Shown here: piece after piece, positions 9,961 to 21,175 of the stretch
How positions within the stretch are numbered: the stretch's first letter is position 1
Layout of the letters: every line of letters begins with the position of its first letter
DNA from: Platerodrilus igneus
Taxonomy: Eukaryota; Arthropoda; Insecta; Coleoptera; Lycidae
Assembly: GCA_036346225.1 (NCBI GenBank)
Contig: JARFIW010001454.1
Span: forward strand, 62,001-126,000
DNA: 64,000 nucleotides
Direction: 5' to 3'
Notes under the pieces: model-generated
What the model saw: the letters and a program-made list of their open reading frames with translations, nothing else
Databases searched by the model: none
Told to the model about the DNA's origin: nothing
Made by a program: the position numbers and the translations under genes

Positions 9961-11296
9961 ATTTATAGCCTATCGGAGGTTGAAAAAAAAATGGCCCTCG
10001 TAGTATTCCAAACTTTAAATTATGTTTGCTTCAATTAAAAGTTTTTAATATAACATCACTTAGAAAAACGGCATTAAGTGCTAATTCATTCATTAATTTA
10101 ATAGCTGGATGTTAACATTGATGCGTGAATATGCAGATCATTCAAACATTTATAACCCCTCATCTGATGTTAAGTACGCCAAAATATTGAATTTTATTCT
10201 TTTTGCGTAAACGTATATTCCCATTAAAAGTATTGGTGTATGCTACACATTAGCAGATATTTCATATACATTAGATAAACTGCCACGAAATCCTTTCCTA
10301 ATTATTACTAATTCATACTAGACATTACTTGTTACTTAGAAAATTTTAACATTACTTAAATACATATTTGGAACAGATAAATAATAATAGTAGTGTCCAA
10401 ATTGAAATTGCAAACACAAATATTTAAATTTACCGCTAAAAGTGTTCCTCAAGTATATAGGCAACCTTTCAAGCATTTTTTTAAAAATATTTTATTTTGT
10501 ACATTGGGTTTTATAATTCAGTTCTCCTATTTAAAAAGCAGACTATAGTACAATATGCATGCGCATATTCCGAAAACTTATAAACAGATGGCAAACGAAC
10601 AATTTGGAGAAGATTATCTTCCTGTTTTAAGAAAAAAAAATTAGCAGTACTGGAACTCGAAACCCCGCATAGCAATTTAAAGAAGATATTGAATTATACC
10701 AGTAGATGAATATTTTAAGCGTAGAAATTAAGACAAATGTTTTTAAAAAATGAACAATACATAATGGAAAAAAGAGTTCTGTACGACTTTTGGCCGAATA
10801 TCAGCTTATAATAAAGCCGATTGATTTTGCCACTAAGCCATACAGAACCCTAGATAAAAAAGTTAATTTCTATTATTAGTATGATTAATATTCTAAGCAA
10901 CGAAGATAGAGCAAATTAAATGAGATAGCATGACATGTGACTAGACTAAACCAATAGCTACTCTGGACAAAACAACCAATAACTTCATTTTTTCGTTATA
11001 CATGATACAATTAATGTGTTCATGGTTTCTCTAATTACAACAAATGAAAGCTAAATACTATGGATATTTGTAAATCGGAATAAATAATAGTGCGTGACGT
11101 ATTATTGGGGTATCAGAAAGTTTAAATAAAAATTTTTACAAATTTAAAGAAAAAATGTCCGATTCTTAAAGTTCTATTGTGAGATAATGTACATATATAG
11201 TGCAGGCGTGTTAAGAACAAAAAACATATTAGTTTGTAACAAAGTGTTGGAATTACACGCGTTAGAGTAAACGGTGAAGGCCTAGAAAACATCACT
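9961..11296. other. AT-rich stretch, mostly unassigned
   Basis: No gene recognised. The only structured part is the dispersed repeat at about 10810-11095. Confidence 0.4.
10810..11095 (+). repeat. dispersed repeat, copy 1
   Basis: Aligns over about 280 bases with 60303-60600. Shared blocks include GCATGTGACYAGASTAAACC, ACAACCAATA and ATACAGT/CAATTAATG-like sequence. No coding capacity or clear ends; family unknown. Confidence 0.6.
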
Positions 11297-11304
11297 GTCA
11301 TTTT
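11297..11304. repeat. hAT target site duplication, left
   Basis: GTCATTTT, identical to 47629-47636. It immediately precedes the element end CAGGCCTGG. Confidence 0.85.
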
Positions 11305-11878
11305 CAGGCCTGGATTATGGAGGAGGACTAGCGGGGCTGCAGCCCCGGGCCCCATGACATTAAGGGGCTCCGCATCGATGAAGGTAATTTGTATTTTACT
11401 GATTTTTTTATACCTTGGCAGCATTCTCATCTAGTTTTTATTTAGTAGTAAGCAAGACAAAACCCTATCGTTTCAATTCACTTACATTTTTATTTAAAAT
11501 AAAAAAAGAATAATGTTCCTTGCTTTAAATGCACACCTTTATGTTTTATTATTCTGCTGATAGTCGTTTCAAGAGATAACTCAAAACTAATCTAATCGTG
11601 TGTGCGGCAAATATAATAGCGCACTGTCCACATTTTTGGGTTCTTTCTTTTTGTTGTCTGGCGGTACAGATACTTGGATTTGAACCTGGTAAGATAATTT
11701 TACAGTTAGAAGTTTCTTTCCCTTTTTTATATTCTTATTCTTACTCAGTTGTCCAAAAGCTATAATTGAACGCATATTTTACTACTACTGTTACTATAAG
11801 TGCAGTTAATTGAACACTACACGACGTTATTTAGCTTATTGCGTGTTTGCGTTTATAAACAGTTTGAAATTTACTAAC

Positions 11879-12184
11879 ATGAATAAAAAACAGAATCGTT
11901 ATAAGATTTCGCTCGTACTACCGTGATTGATTCAGTAACGCCTTCTACTTCTACATCCAGTAGTCCAAATACGGAAATAGTCGAGTTTGCAAATTTTAGT
12001 AATGATCACAACGTAAAAATTGAAGGCATTCTATCTAATATTTTTTTCGTATATTTAGAAAAGAGGTATTAATTTTTCTAGAAAATACAAGTGACGGCAT
12101 AAATAGCAGTGATAATCTACTTAGTTTAGCGAGTACGCGAAATTTGCAACCACGCGAAGGTAATGATTCTAGTTGCGGGTATAA
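11879..12184 (+). pseudogene. hAT transposase, N-terminal piece
   Basis: A short, frame-broken coding relic with a serine/threonine-rich stretch (STSTSSSPNTEIVEFANF) just upstream of the palindromic insertion. It is placed as hAT N-terminus because the coding sequence resumes at 26367 immediately after the insertion and leads into the TTF zinc-finger region. Similarity in this part is weak. Confidence 0.45.
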
Positions 12185-12190
12185 TTCATA
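12185..12190. repeat. Polinton-like element target site duplication, left
   Basis: TTCATA, identical to 26361-26366. A 6-bp duplication is the known signature of Polinton/Maverick integration. Confidence 0.8.
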
Positions 12191-13262
12191 AGTAGGGGGA
12201 GTACAGGCTTTCTGCCGCCACATTTGCTCCCAAATTTACATGTAAATTCCCATAAAGAGCAAATGTGGAGGAGTGACGTTCTGGACCCACATTTGCTCCA
12301 GCAACCACATTTGCTCCCAAATTTACATGTAAATCCCCATTAGGAGGAAATGAGGAAATCTCCTCATTTCCCTCCTCATTTTTCTCACTCATCTAGACCA
12401 AATAGTTTTCTTCGACGATATGTAAACCCCATAAGGAGCAAATGTGGAGATGTGACTCCCACCTTGCTCTCCGCCTTGCTCGGACACCCCACAACCATTT
12501 TGATTACGTCACACCCGCATTCTTTCCACCCGCGAGATAAATCTTTCTCCGCATTTCCACCCACAAGATAAATGTACCTTGTTTGGTATCAATTAATATT
12601 AGAATTTTCTCAGCTACCCGAATCTCTAAAAATTTCTTAGATATCATCATCCCCCAGGGAACTACCCCAATTTTTTGCTGGTAGCGATTTCTAACTGTCC
12701 TTATATATTTTTTAGCCATGCGATACATCAAACTAGTCTAGAATTTTCTCAGCTACCCGAATCTGCAAACAGATTTAAAATCCAACCACCCCTTACAAAG
12801 TTACACATATGCTCTCTGCGAGATAAATCTTTCTCCACATTTCCACCCACGAGATAAATCTATATTGTTTGGTATCAATTAATATTAGATTTTTCTCAGC
12901 TGCGCGAATCTCTAATAATTTTTAAGATAGAGTCATTCCCCAGAGAACTACCCTCATTTTAAGATTTTTTTTATCGGTAGCGATTTTTAACCGTCCGCAT
13001 AAATTTTTTTAGCCATGTGACATATCTTGCTGGTCTAGAATTTTATGCAGAATTTGAATCTGCAAACAGATTTGCAATAGGATCACCCCTTACCGTTTCA
13101 CACACGCCTTCTAAATTATAACTTTCCTGCCGCTCATACCTAAAAAAATCTAAAAACCATTCTTAAAAACTTTTTATTACAGACAATTTTTACTAATACA
13201 GTTTAAATTTTGTAAACCACATTTCTAAATACATATTCACAATTTTTATTCTTAACCTAGAA
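12191..13262 (+). repeat. terminal region of the left palindrome arm
   Basis: Outer 170 bases: two copies of a block with CACATTTGCTCCCAAATTTA and the perfect palindrome AATTTACATGTAAATT or its near copy. Next come two consecutive units of about 285 bases (starting near 12534 and 12819), each with GAGATAAATCTTTCTCC, TTGGTATCAATTAATATTAG and CTCAGCT. Related units occur at about 15586-15700 and in the second element at 55690-55860. No gene lies here. The region abuts the truncated polymerase N-terminus. Confidence 0.75.
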
Positions 13263-13266
13263 CTCC

Positions 13267-14053
13267 TTATATCGGTTTATACTTATTAATATTAATTTCT
13301 AAATAGAGCACCTTTTCCAAAGACCAACCGGGCCCACATGTTTCAAATTCCTCTGATTTTGTTCTTATGGTTTCGCTTAAGACCTCGTACATATTTTCCA
13401 GATTACTAGAAGACGTTATAACCATATTTTTTGTGTTAAAGGATTTCACATCGGTAGTCTCTTCCCCCATTTTGGTGTAAACACCGTAGAGTTCGCAATA
13501 GACTTTTATTGCTGTATGTTGTATTCTCTTTTAATTAATTAATCGAATAAATAAATCGCTTTTTCTGATTCCGAAGAAACTTGGACCCTCCATCGTCGAC
13601 ACTGGCGTTCTTTATGCGATAGCTAGCCATACGGTTGTTAAACGCAGTGCTAACCATTTCTACACCATCGTCGCTAGTAACGGTAACTGATGCATTTTTA
13701 TGTTTGTTGCTCCGTAGATGACCAGGGTATGCAGACTTTAACACTTCCATGTCGCACACTTTACACAGAATCCGTGACTGCTTCGTACAAGGCCCTTTAA
13801 CAGCTGGCGGAGTTGAACGTTTACGGCTTAATGACATGCCGTGCTGTTTTTCCTTGTGTCGCTGTAAGTTGTCCATTTTCGTAAAAGCGATACCGCAAGA
13901 CCCACAGTTTAAGTACTTTGCTGCGGACGGATGTATAAGCTTAACCGTAGACGATGCTACACCACGACATTTGTTCTGGTGCCGTTTGAGAGCATTTTTT
14001 CAGGTATAGGAGGCACCGCAAGAGTCACATTTAAAAACGTTTGCAGGTACCAT
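13267..14053 (-). pseudogene. polB: family B DNA polymerase, zinc-finger N-terminus, left arm
   Basis: Starts at 14053. Three zinc-finger-like units follow: CDSCG...RHQNKC, CGSCGIAFTR...HKEKQH and CKVCDMEVLK...HLRSNKH. Then comes a conserved NNRMASYRI block, and after a frameshift near 13500 the SFNTKN, SEEFETCGPGWSLEKVLYLE block. This domain order is known from insect Polinton-like family B polymerases, where exonuclease and palm domains follow. Here the gene ends after about KYKPI, against terminal-repeat sequence. An in-frame TGA breaks the first zinc finger, and the same TGA is in the right arm. It would replicate the element; this copy cannot. Confidence 0.7.
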
Positions 14054-14265
14054 TTTAGTACAGAACAAAATCCGCACTATAAGACTTTGGTTAAACTTGT
14101 AAGCAAACTAACTTATAACTAAAGAGTTTACTCTTGCGTACCTGCTTTATGTACCCTATAGAATGCAAACCGAAGGTTTCCAAAGACGGCCGAACGATGT
14201 TGAGGATTCAGCGGGAAACTAAATGACGTCATCCTTTGCCAATCCTTACTGCTCGTCTAGTACAT

Positions 14266-15141
14266 TTACCGCCAATGCATGCACCTGGTTCGCATCGTCG
14301 ATGGTGCGAATGCCGTTAGTAGAAACATCGGAAACGTCTTCCATGTTATACGGATCGCGTGCATATTAAAAATCCAAAAGGGTGGTAGCACACGCACACA
14401 AATTGTGTGCAAGTCGTGCTTTAGAAGACGCAGTGCTACTATAAACAAAAACTTAATAAAAACACTTTAAACCTTTACTAAGGAAATACCAAACTTGTTG
14501 TCTACAGAATACTTACTAATAAAGCAATTTAATTTTAAATAACTTCTACGTCATATTTTAGGAAATGGTAGGCTTGAATATTTTCTAAATGAATCACCAA
14601 GCGAAAGTATATGCTTAGCGGTATTAAAATTAACCATTAATTTACCATTTTTACGACCGTGGTTAATTATAGATTAAAATTTAATTTGTTCACGTTCGAG
14701 CTTCCCGTAAACTAACATATTTTATAGTAGCAGTGCGCTGTATAATACATGCATACCCCTTCGCCGCGCTACTGCTATTTTTGTAGTTGCTAGAAAAAAT
14801 CACTCTCCTTTTTACTGTTAGGACCGATGCAAAGCACCATTTTATACTTTCTATAGCACATCGCGCACTTTTTCGTCTGATAATTAAATTTTGCTTTTGT
14901 AGGCTTTTACACTTTCGCATATTTAAACATCTAATACGATCGATTAACCACTTTCGATTATTCTAACGGGAACCACCATACATTCCGCCGCACCGTTCTT
15001 TTTGAATACAACGATCCGATGGGCTTCCACACTAACACCTAACGTATCTTTCCTATTATTTGTTAAACAAAAACTACTGGTATCGCCATTCCCGTATGCG
15101 GACGCAAGCAGATGTTTGTGGATGTGTACGAGAATATGCAA
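14266..15141 (-). other. left-arm region with small mirrored ORFs of unknown nature
   Basis: Minus-strand ORFs 14944-15141 (65 residues) and 14690-14920 (76 residues, basic) are matched by 22868-23065 and 23089-23319 in the right arm with few changes. I recognise no domain. Conservation between arms is due to duplication, so it does not prove they are genes. Confidence 0.35.
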
Positions 15142-15391
15142 CCATATACATTAATCACTCTAAGCTATTTTATTTAGTCCAAGAAAACTACTATTTTTCT
15201 AAACCACAATTACTAATCGCCTTTTTAGGTTTAACACTTCTACCATTCCCCAATGACTGGTGCTACGTACATGAAAACTTTAATTTTTTATTGGAAAGAA
15301 TTCTTATTCTCCCACGCACTGTTGCGTTGTTGCATGCCCACCCCTTTTGGGAATATATGCTCGTTATTTATAGGTTGTAGGACCCTCTGTT

Positions 15392-15584
15392 TTACATAAC
15401 TACACTTCGTGTAACCCCTTTACTCTTTTTAATCGCGTCTTTCTTGCCTACAATACAGTAGCACTTAGGCTTACTACCAACAAATTCTAATACTGGACCC
15501 CCATTAAATTCGTCTTTAAATTTCCCTACAACTTTTTTGTCGACAAGTGTTATATTGTATTTATTATACGCGGTCTAGTCACTC
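15392..15584 (-). pseudogene. polB: family B DNA polymerase, C-terminal fragment, left arm
   Basis: Open to its TAA stop, with KYNITLVDKKVVGKFKDEF, LEFVGSKPKCYCIV and KKSKGVTRSVV. It resembles the conserved tail of the same insect polymerase family (kFkDE...EFVGLrsK.Y...KKaKGV). It lies on the gene-proximal side of the N-terminal fragment rather than after it, so the polymerase pieces are permuted. A degenerate terminal-repeat unit (about 15586-15700) sits directly next to it. The right-arm twin has an extra A and is out of frame. Confidence 0.6.
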
Positions 15585-15585
15585 T

Positions 15586-15700
15586 TTTAAGATAAATATA
15601 TCTTTTTTGGTATCAACTAATATTAAATTTTTCTAGGGACCCCAAATCTGTAAATAGATTTTAAATAGGACCACCCCATACAAAGGTATACCTTTTAAAG
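15586..15700 (+). repeat. internal degenerate copy of the 285-base terminal unit, left arm
   Basis: Contains TTGGTATCAACTAATATTAA and a block like the terminal units (CAAATCTGTAAATAGATT). Mirrored at about 22322-22440. Confidence 0.6.
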
Positions 15701-15956
15701 ACCCAAATCACTAATTTTTGCTCATCTTTATTAACTCCATCTTTAGAACCTTTTTTTGCTACGCAAGACATATGCCTTAGCCAACCATCTCCCGAGAAAT
15801 CTAAAACCGCTGTGTTCCGCGAACAGAACGTGGAGATAACGCGGATACTCTGTCAACCGAGATAGAAACAGGAAGGATTTGGAAGGTCGGAGAAGAACTT
15901 AAAAATTATGAAATTTGAAAACTAATATATACAATAGATTTACAAAATCTGTACAA

Positions 15957-16244
15957 CTATCTTATATCTTTATGCCTCCCATGCGTATGTTGATGTGCTT
16001 CCAGGATGACGTTACGCTTATCATCTTTCCTCGATAAACTAATTTTATTAATTATCTGCTTGTACAAATCGTATTTTTTACTCCGGATACATACGCAGGC
16101 AAGTACTCGATACCATCCAAATAAAGAATTGGATGCTTGGTGACTGTTAACTTCTGCATCCCTCGTGTACGCCCAAACACATCCCAACCCGTGTGCACTT
16201 CTGCCCATGCGCACCCCTGCGCGCGCACTCCTACCTATACGCAC
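15957..16244 (-). CDS. small ORF, unknown, left arm
   Basis: 95 residues. The N-terminal half is a low-complexity GC-rich repeat (arginine, glycine and alanine from GTGCGCATGGGC-like units). The C-terminal half, with SLFGWYRVLACVCIRSKKYD, is mirrored almost unchanged at 21768-22106. No function recognised; possibly the end of a decayed gene. Confidence 0.3.
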   Translation of the reverse strand: MRIGRSARAGVRMGRSAHGLGCVWAYTRDAEVNSHQASNSLFGWYRVLACVCIRSKKYDLYKQIINKISLSRKDDKRNVILEAHQHTHGRHKDIR

Positions 16245-16274
16245 TGCCCATGCGCACCCCTTTCTGTGCGACTG

Positions 16275-16835
16275 CTATTTCGTGGTAACGTCACAGTCTT
16301 TTGTAAACAAAGAGCAATGTAATACTATTTTAAGATGTTTATTCTGACATACATAACAAAAAGTCCTTAGTTCGTCTTTGTTATCTGCCATTTTGATAAA
16401 TACGTTTTTAGAATAACCTTTTAAAAAGTATACGGATTTAGCACCATCCTTTTCCGCAAGAACGCCTACATAACTAAAGGAGTCTTTTTTACTAACCGCA
16501 AATGCATACAGCTTGTAGAACCCGGATGTATTTAAGTCAGTCCATCGGCACATAAAATAATCTTTTAATTCTTCCTCATTTTCTCTAATAAGATGTTCTT
16601 TGTCTAACACAACTTTGTATTGTTTGCGTATTGTCGCAGTGTTTTCCATGTAGTCCAATTTTCGCCTTTTTCCATCCATTTCCTCTAATTCCAGTTGTCT
16701 TTTCCTTCCACTTACAGCGTATGGCATGCATAATGGGGCAATTTCCTTTAGCGTAAACAGATAGAGTTTACTACCACTATTTACGCGTTGTCGAACAACC
16801 TCTGGGCGAATGTTAGGCGTATTTATCAACCCCAA
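16275..16835 (-). pseudogene. unknown protein (MGLINT family), left arm, C-terminus deleted
   Basis: The first about 170 residues match the 204-residue ORF at 20561-21175. After NKDEL the left arm jumps to unrelated sequence because about 600 bases present in the right arm (21030-21605) are missing. See the right-arm entry for the description. Confidence 0.6.
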
Positions 16836-16946
16836 TTCCGAAATGACTATTTCTTTTGGAATTGTAGAATATGACGTTGCAGATTGTGTGAAATATGTAC
16901 TACCTGCTTTAATGTAGCACTTGTGTAAGATCTTTATTTTATCTTA

Positions 16947-18364
16947 GCTGTATTCCTCCTCTACTATCTCCAAATAATTTACAGGTAAATAGTTAAAACT
17001 AAAAGCCGAAAACACATACTTTATCAATTTTCCCTTTCCTTTGGTTTTCGGACAACAATTTGCAACCCCGTCAATTTCTTTGCATTGCCATTCCCCCAAT
17101 ACATGTACTGTAGTAGGTCATTATACGCTAAACAGCAGCTATTTTGTAGCTTGTACGATAGCTTACTCAACATTTTGGCAAGTGGTACCGAGTACATTGG
17201 CACCTTTAGGAAGTATAACATACTATCTTCTAATAAGGTTGAACAGTCTTTTAAGGGATTATACACCCGTTCCGCACTGACATAGCTTCCAATTGTACAG
17301 TTGTACATTGTCGCTTCCAATCGCGTAATACCATGTTCTTCGGCCAAAGTAGACGCAAATGTTCCCCTTAAACGTACATCTAGACAACGTAAAAAACTAG
17401 TATATGATTGCCAAGTTGTTTATTAACACCAGGACTTGTTATCTGACACACAAATTTGTTGTATATCTTAATTCTTGCATTGGTTGTTAGTTAACAACAC
17501 AAGGTACTTTTTAGTATGTCCTCGACTACGTACACTGGCCCGCCCGTCCGGCCGCCCACTAGCTTATCTAACACACAAATTTGTTGTATATCTTAATTCT
17601 TGCATTGGTTGTTAACCATGTTAAACAATCAATTCCCACAGTTTTATTGTTGTCAACTATAATATTGCACTTTTCTTCGTATTCGCCCTTATAGCAAAAG
17701 TTATGGTTTGTAGTTAAATAATTACACATCTCCATCTTGCTAAATATGCCCGCAAAATCTTGGGTTACATCCATCTCAAAAAAATAGTAATAATCTTTTT
17801 TGAGTTCGTCTAATATATCTGGTAGTTCCTACAATAAAGTTTCCAACTTAACATCTGCTAGTTCCACTTTGTATGGAACACATATAGGATTTTGGAACTT
17901 TTTTTCAATACCTTTGAGGTCTTCTTTTCCGATAATTTCTTTTACCCCCAGACCCATCTTGTTAGTGCTTTCCAGAGAAAACGGAAGCTTAGCTTTAACA
18001 CCATGCCTAGCGAAAACAAACCGGTCGAACTTTCTTTGTAGATAGCTGTTAAATGCACCACAAATTTCTTTTATAGGATAAACATCCTTTTGTTTGCAGA
18101 TGTAGGCTCGGCGTCGAAAAGGTTGCAAATTTTAACCAACATTATATTGCCACAAAATGGTTCTGTAATTGGTGTTTGTAGTCCACCAGTCAGCATCTGC
18201 TCGCATTCGACATAACAAATATTACCATAGCTTGATGCACTCGTACGCAGGTAGCACAACAACATTTCGATCTTTCGTAATTGAATACGAAAATTGCCCT
18301 TATGTACCCTACAGAGTGGGGGTGAATATTGCCGAAGATAACCGAATATGTCGGGCACCGTCAT
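16947..18364 (-). pseudogene. large unknown protein, left arm
   Basis: Four open pieces in mirror image of 19032-20452: 18364-18071, 18128-17829, 17774-17568 and 17347-17024. Here the second piece keeps an uninterrupted stretch (YLQRKFDRFVFARHG) that is shifted in the right arm. The same 125-base insertion as in the right arm, with its GC-rich core, breaks the frame at about 17455-17580. The left copy loses frame near 17050. Confidence 0.6.
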
Positions 18365-18670
18365 ATCGCTTACATTCTCTTGTTTAGGAACAGTTTTGTT
18401 ATCCGACCTAGATCGGATTTAATCCGACCTAGGTCGAACTGGGCAGGAGTGCGCATCGACATATGTCCGGATATATGTAGGATGTTAGGTTAGGATGAAA
18501 TTACCCCATAGGGTGAAATTACCCCATAGGGTAAAATTGCCTCCGACCTAGGTTGGATGTGGACTTGTCAGAAGATAGGTTAGCTAGTGTTGTCCGGAGT
18601 TAGGTTAGGTTAGCTGATCTTGTGTGGACTTAGGTTAGATAAACGTAAAAATTGATAGATTAGGCCGTTT

Positions 18671-18734
18671 TTAATGAGTTTTCTCATTAAAAAGCAATTA
18701 GTGCTAATGGGTGTTTAATGAGAAAACTCATTAA
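18671..18734. repeat. centre of the giant palindrome with nested hairpins
   Basis: TTAATGAGTTTTCTCATTAA (18671-18690) and its inverted copy (18715-18734) flank a 22-base unpaired centre (18692-18713). Each 20-mer is itself an 8-base-stem hairpin with a TTTT or AAAA loop. The centre could therefore form a large cruciform or three small hairpins. Confidence 0.85.
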
Positions 18735-19031
18735 AACGGCCTAACCTATCAATTTTACTTTTATCTAACCTAAGTCCACACAAGTCCAGCTAACCTAACC
18801 TAACTCCGGACAACACTAGCTAACCTATCTCCGACAAGTCCACATCCAACCTAGGTCGGAGGCAATTTTACCCTTGGGGTAATTTCACCCATGGGGTAAT
18901 TTCATCCTAACCAACATCCTACATATATCCGGACATATGTCGATGCGCACTGCCCAGTTCGACCTAGGTCGGATTAAATCCGATCTAGGTCGGATAACAA
19001 AACTGTTCCTAAACAAGAGAATGTAAGCGAT

Positions 19032-20452
19032 ATGACGGTACCCGACATATTCGGTTATCTTCGGCAATATTCGCCCCTACTCTGTAGGGTAAATAAGAGC
19101 AATTTTCGTATTCAATTACGAAAGATCAAAATGTTGTTGTGCCACCTGCGTACGAGTGCATCAAGCTATGGTAATATTTGTTATGTCGAATGCGAGCAGA
19201 TGCTGACTGGTGGACTACACACACCAATTACAGAACCATTTTGTAGCAATATAATGTTGGTTAAAATTTGCAACCTTTCTGACGCCGAGCAAACATCTGC
19301 AAACAAAAGGATGTTTATCCTAAAAAAGAAATTTGTGCTGCATTTAACAGCTATCTACAAAGAAAGTTCGACCGGTTTGTTTCCGCTAGGCATGGTGTTA
19401 AAGCTAAGCTTCCGTTTTCTCTGCACTAACAAGATGGGTCTGGGAGTAAAAAAAATTATCGGAAAAGAAGACCTCAAAAGCATTGAAAAAAAATTCCAAA
19501 ATCCTATATGTGTTCCATACAAAGTGGAACTAGCAGATGTTAAGTTGGAAACTTTATTGTAGGAACTACCAGATATATTAGACAAACTCAAAAAAGATTA
19601 TTACTATCTTTTTGAGATGAATGTAACCCAAGATTTTGCGGGCATATTTAGCAAGATGGAGATGTGTAATTATTTAACTACAAAGCATAACTTATGCAAT
19701 AAGGGAGAATACGAAGAAAAGTGTAATATTATAGTTCACAACGATAAAACTGCGGGAATTGATTGTTTAACATGGTTAACAACCAATGCAAGAATTAAGA
19801 TATACAACCAATTTGTGTGTTAGATAAGCTAGTGGGCGGCCGGACGGGCGGGCCAGTGTACGTAGTCGAGGACATACTAAAATGTACCTTGTGTTGTTAA
19901 CTAACAACCAATGCAAGAATTAAGATATACAACAAATTTGTGTGTCAGATAACAAGTCCTGGTGTTAATAAACAACTTGGCAATCATATACTAGATTTTT
20001 TACGTTGTCCAAATGTACGTTTAAGGAAAACATTTGCGTCTACTTTGGCCAAAGAACATGGTATTACGCGATTAGAAGCGACAATATACAACTGTACAAT
20101 TGGAGGCTATGTCAGTGCGGAACGGGTGTATAATCCCTTAAAAGACTGTTTAACCTTATTGGAAGATAGTATGTTATACTTCCTAAAGGTGCCAATGTAC
20201 TCGGTACCACTTGCCAAAATGTTGAGTAAGCTATCGTACAAGCTACAAAATAGCTGCTGTTTAGCGTATAATGACCTACTACAGTACATGTATTGGGGGA
20301 ATGGCAATGCAAAGAAATTGACGGGGTTGCAAATTAAGTTGTCCGAAAAACCAAAGGAAAGGGAAAAATTGATAAAGTATGTGTTTTCGGCTTTTAGTTT
20401 TAACTATTTACCTGTAAATTATTTGGAGATAGTAGAGGAGGAATACAGCTAA
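19032..20452 (+). pseudogene. large unknown protein, right arm
   Basis: Open pieces 19032-19562, 19617-19823 and 19940-20452 read as one protein of about 450 residues broken by a frameshift, a TAG (about 19560) and a 125-base insertion (about 19823-19947). Visible features are two Cys-rich spots near the start, [64 protein letters not shown] and a C-terminal YLEIVEEEYS. The order KIYN...hydrophobic...R-x-E-x-x-x-Y looks like proteins I have seen beside Polinton-like polymerases, and could belong to a replication protein. That is speculation, and I name no family. Confidence 0.55.
19778..19952 (+). repeat. 125-base insertion with about 48-base direct repeats, right arm
   Basis: A block beginning AACAACCAATGCAAGAATTA occurs at 19778-19827 and again at 19903-19952. 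Between them is a GC-rich core (GGGCGGCCGGACGGGCGGGC) unlike the AT-rich surroundings. The same structure is in the left arm at about 17455-17600. Confidence 0.8.
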
Positions 20453-20560
20453 GATAAAATAAAGATCTTACACAAGTGCTAAATTAAAGCAGGTAGTACA
20501 TATTTCACACAATCTGCAACGTCATATTCTACAATTCCAAAAGAAATAGTCATTTCGGAA

Positions 20561-21175
20561 TTGGGGTTGATAAATACGCCTAACATTCGCCCAGAGGTTG
20601 TACGACAACGCGTAAATAGTGGTAGTAAACTCTATCCGTTTACGCTAAAGGAAATTGCCCCATTATGCATGCCATACGCTGTAAGTGGAAGGAAAAGACA
20701 ACTGGAATTAGAGGAAATGGATGCAAAAAGGCGAAAATTGGACTACATGGAAAACACTGCGACAATACGCGAACAATACAAAGTTGTGTTAGACAAAGAA
20801 CATCTTATTAGAGAAAATGAGGAAGAATTAAAAGATTATTTTATGTGCCGATGGACTTACTTAAATACATCCGGGTTCTACAAGCTGTATGCTTTTGCGG
20901 TTAGTAAAAAAGACTCTTTTAGTTATGTAGGCGTTCTTGCGGAAAAGGATGGTGCTAAATCCGTATACTTTTTAAAGGGTTATTCTAAAAACGTATTTAT
21001 CAAAATGGCAGATAACAAAGACGGACTAAAGAATGCGGTTTTCGTAACTTTGGCGTACACCACACGTAAAGGGGTTCCGCTAAACATTGTATATTTGCCT
21101 AGTAAAGAACCTTTTGGATCATTTAAAACCGAAGTCTTACAACCTATAACAAGCATATATTTCCAAAAGTGGTGA
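20561..21175 (+). CDS. unknown protein (MGLINT family), right arm
   Basis: 204 residues from an ATG preceded by a long AT-rich leader; the longest intact frame in the palindrome. Residues about 40-110 are highly charged and helical with a basic SGRKRQLE / AKRRKLDYME patch that could be a nuclear signal or coiled coil. Residues about 120-200 look alpha-beta (FYKLYAFAVSKKDSFSYVGV, AVFVTLAYTTRKGVPLNIVY). It lies between the large unknown gene and ORF 21169, overlapping the latter by 7 bases. I recognise no family. It may be a structural or replication accessory protein, but nothing shows which. Confidence 0.55.
   Translation: MGLINTPNIRPEVVRQRVNSGSKLYPFTLKEIAPLCMPYAVSGRKRQLELEEMDAKRRKLDYMENTATIREQYKVVLDKEHLIRENEEELKDYFMCRWTYLNTSGFYKLYAFAVSKKDSFSYVGVLAEKDGAKSVYFLKGYSKNVFIKMADNKDGLKNAVFVTLAYTTRKGVPLNIVYLPSKEPFGSFKTEVLQPITSIYFQKW

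Noticed and set aside
14266..14448. Short ORFs on the opposite strand of the palindrome arms (for example 17041-17285, 20107-20312, 13749-14009)
   Set aside because: They are shadows of the polymerase and large unknown genes in other frames; mirrored only because the arms are.
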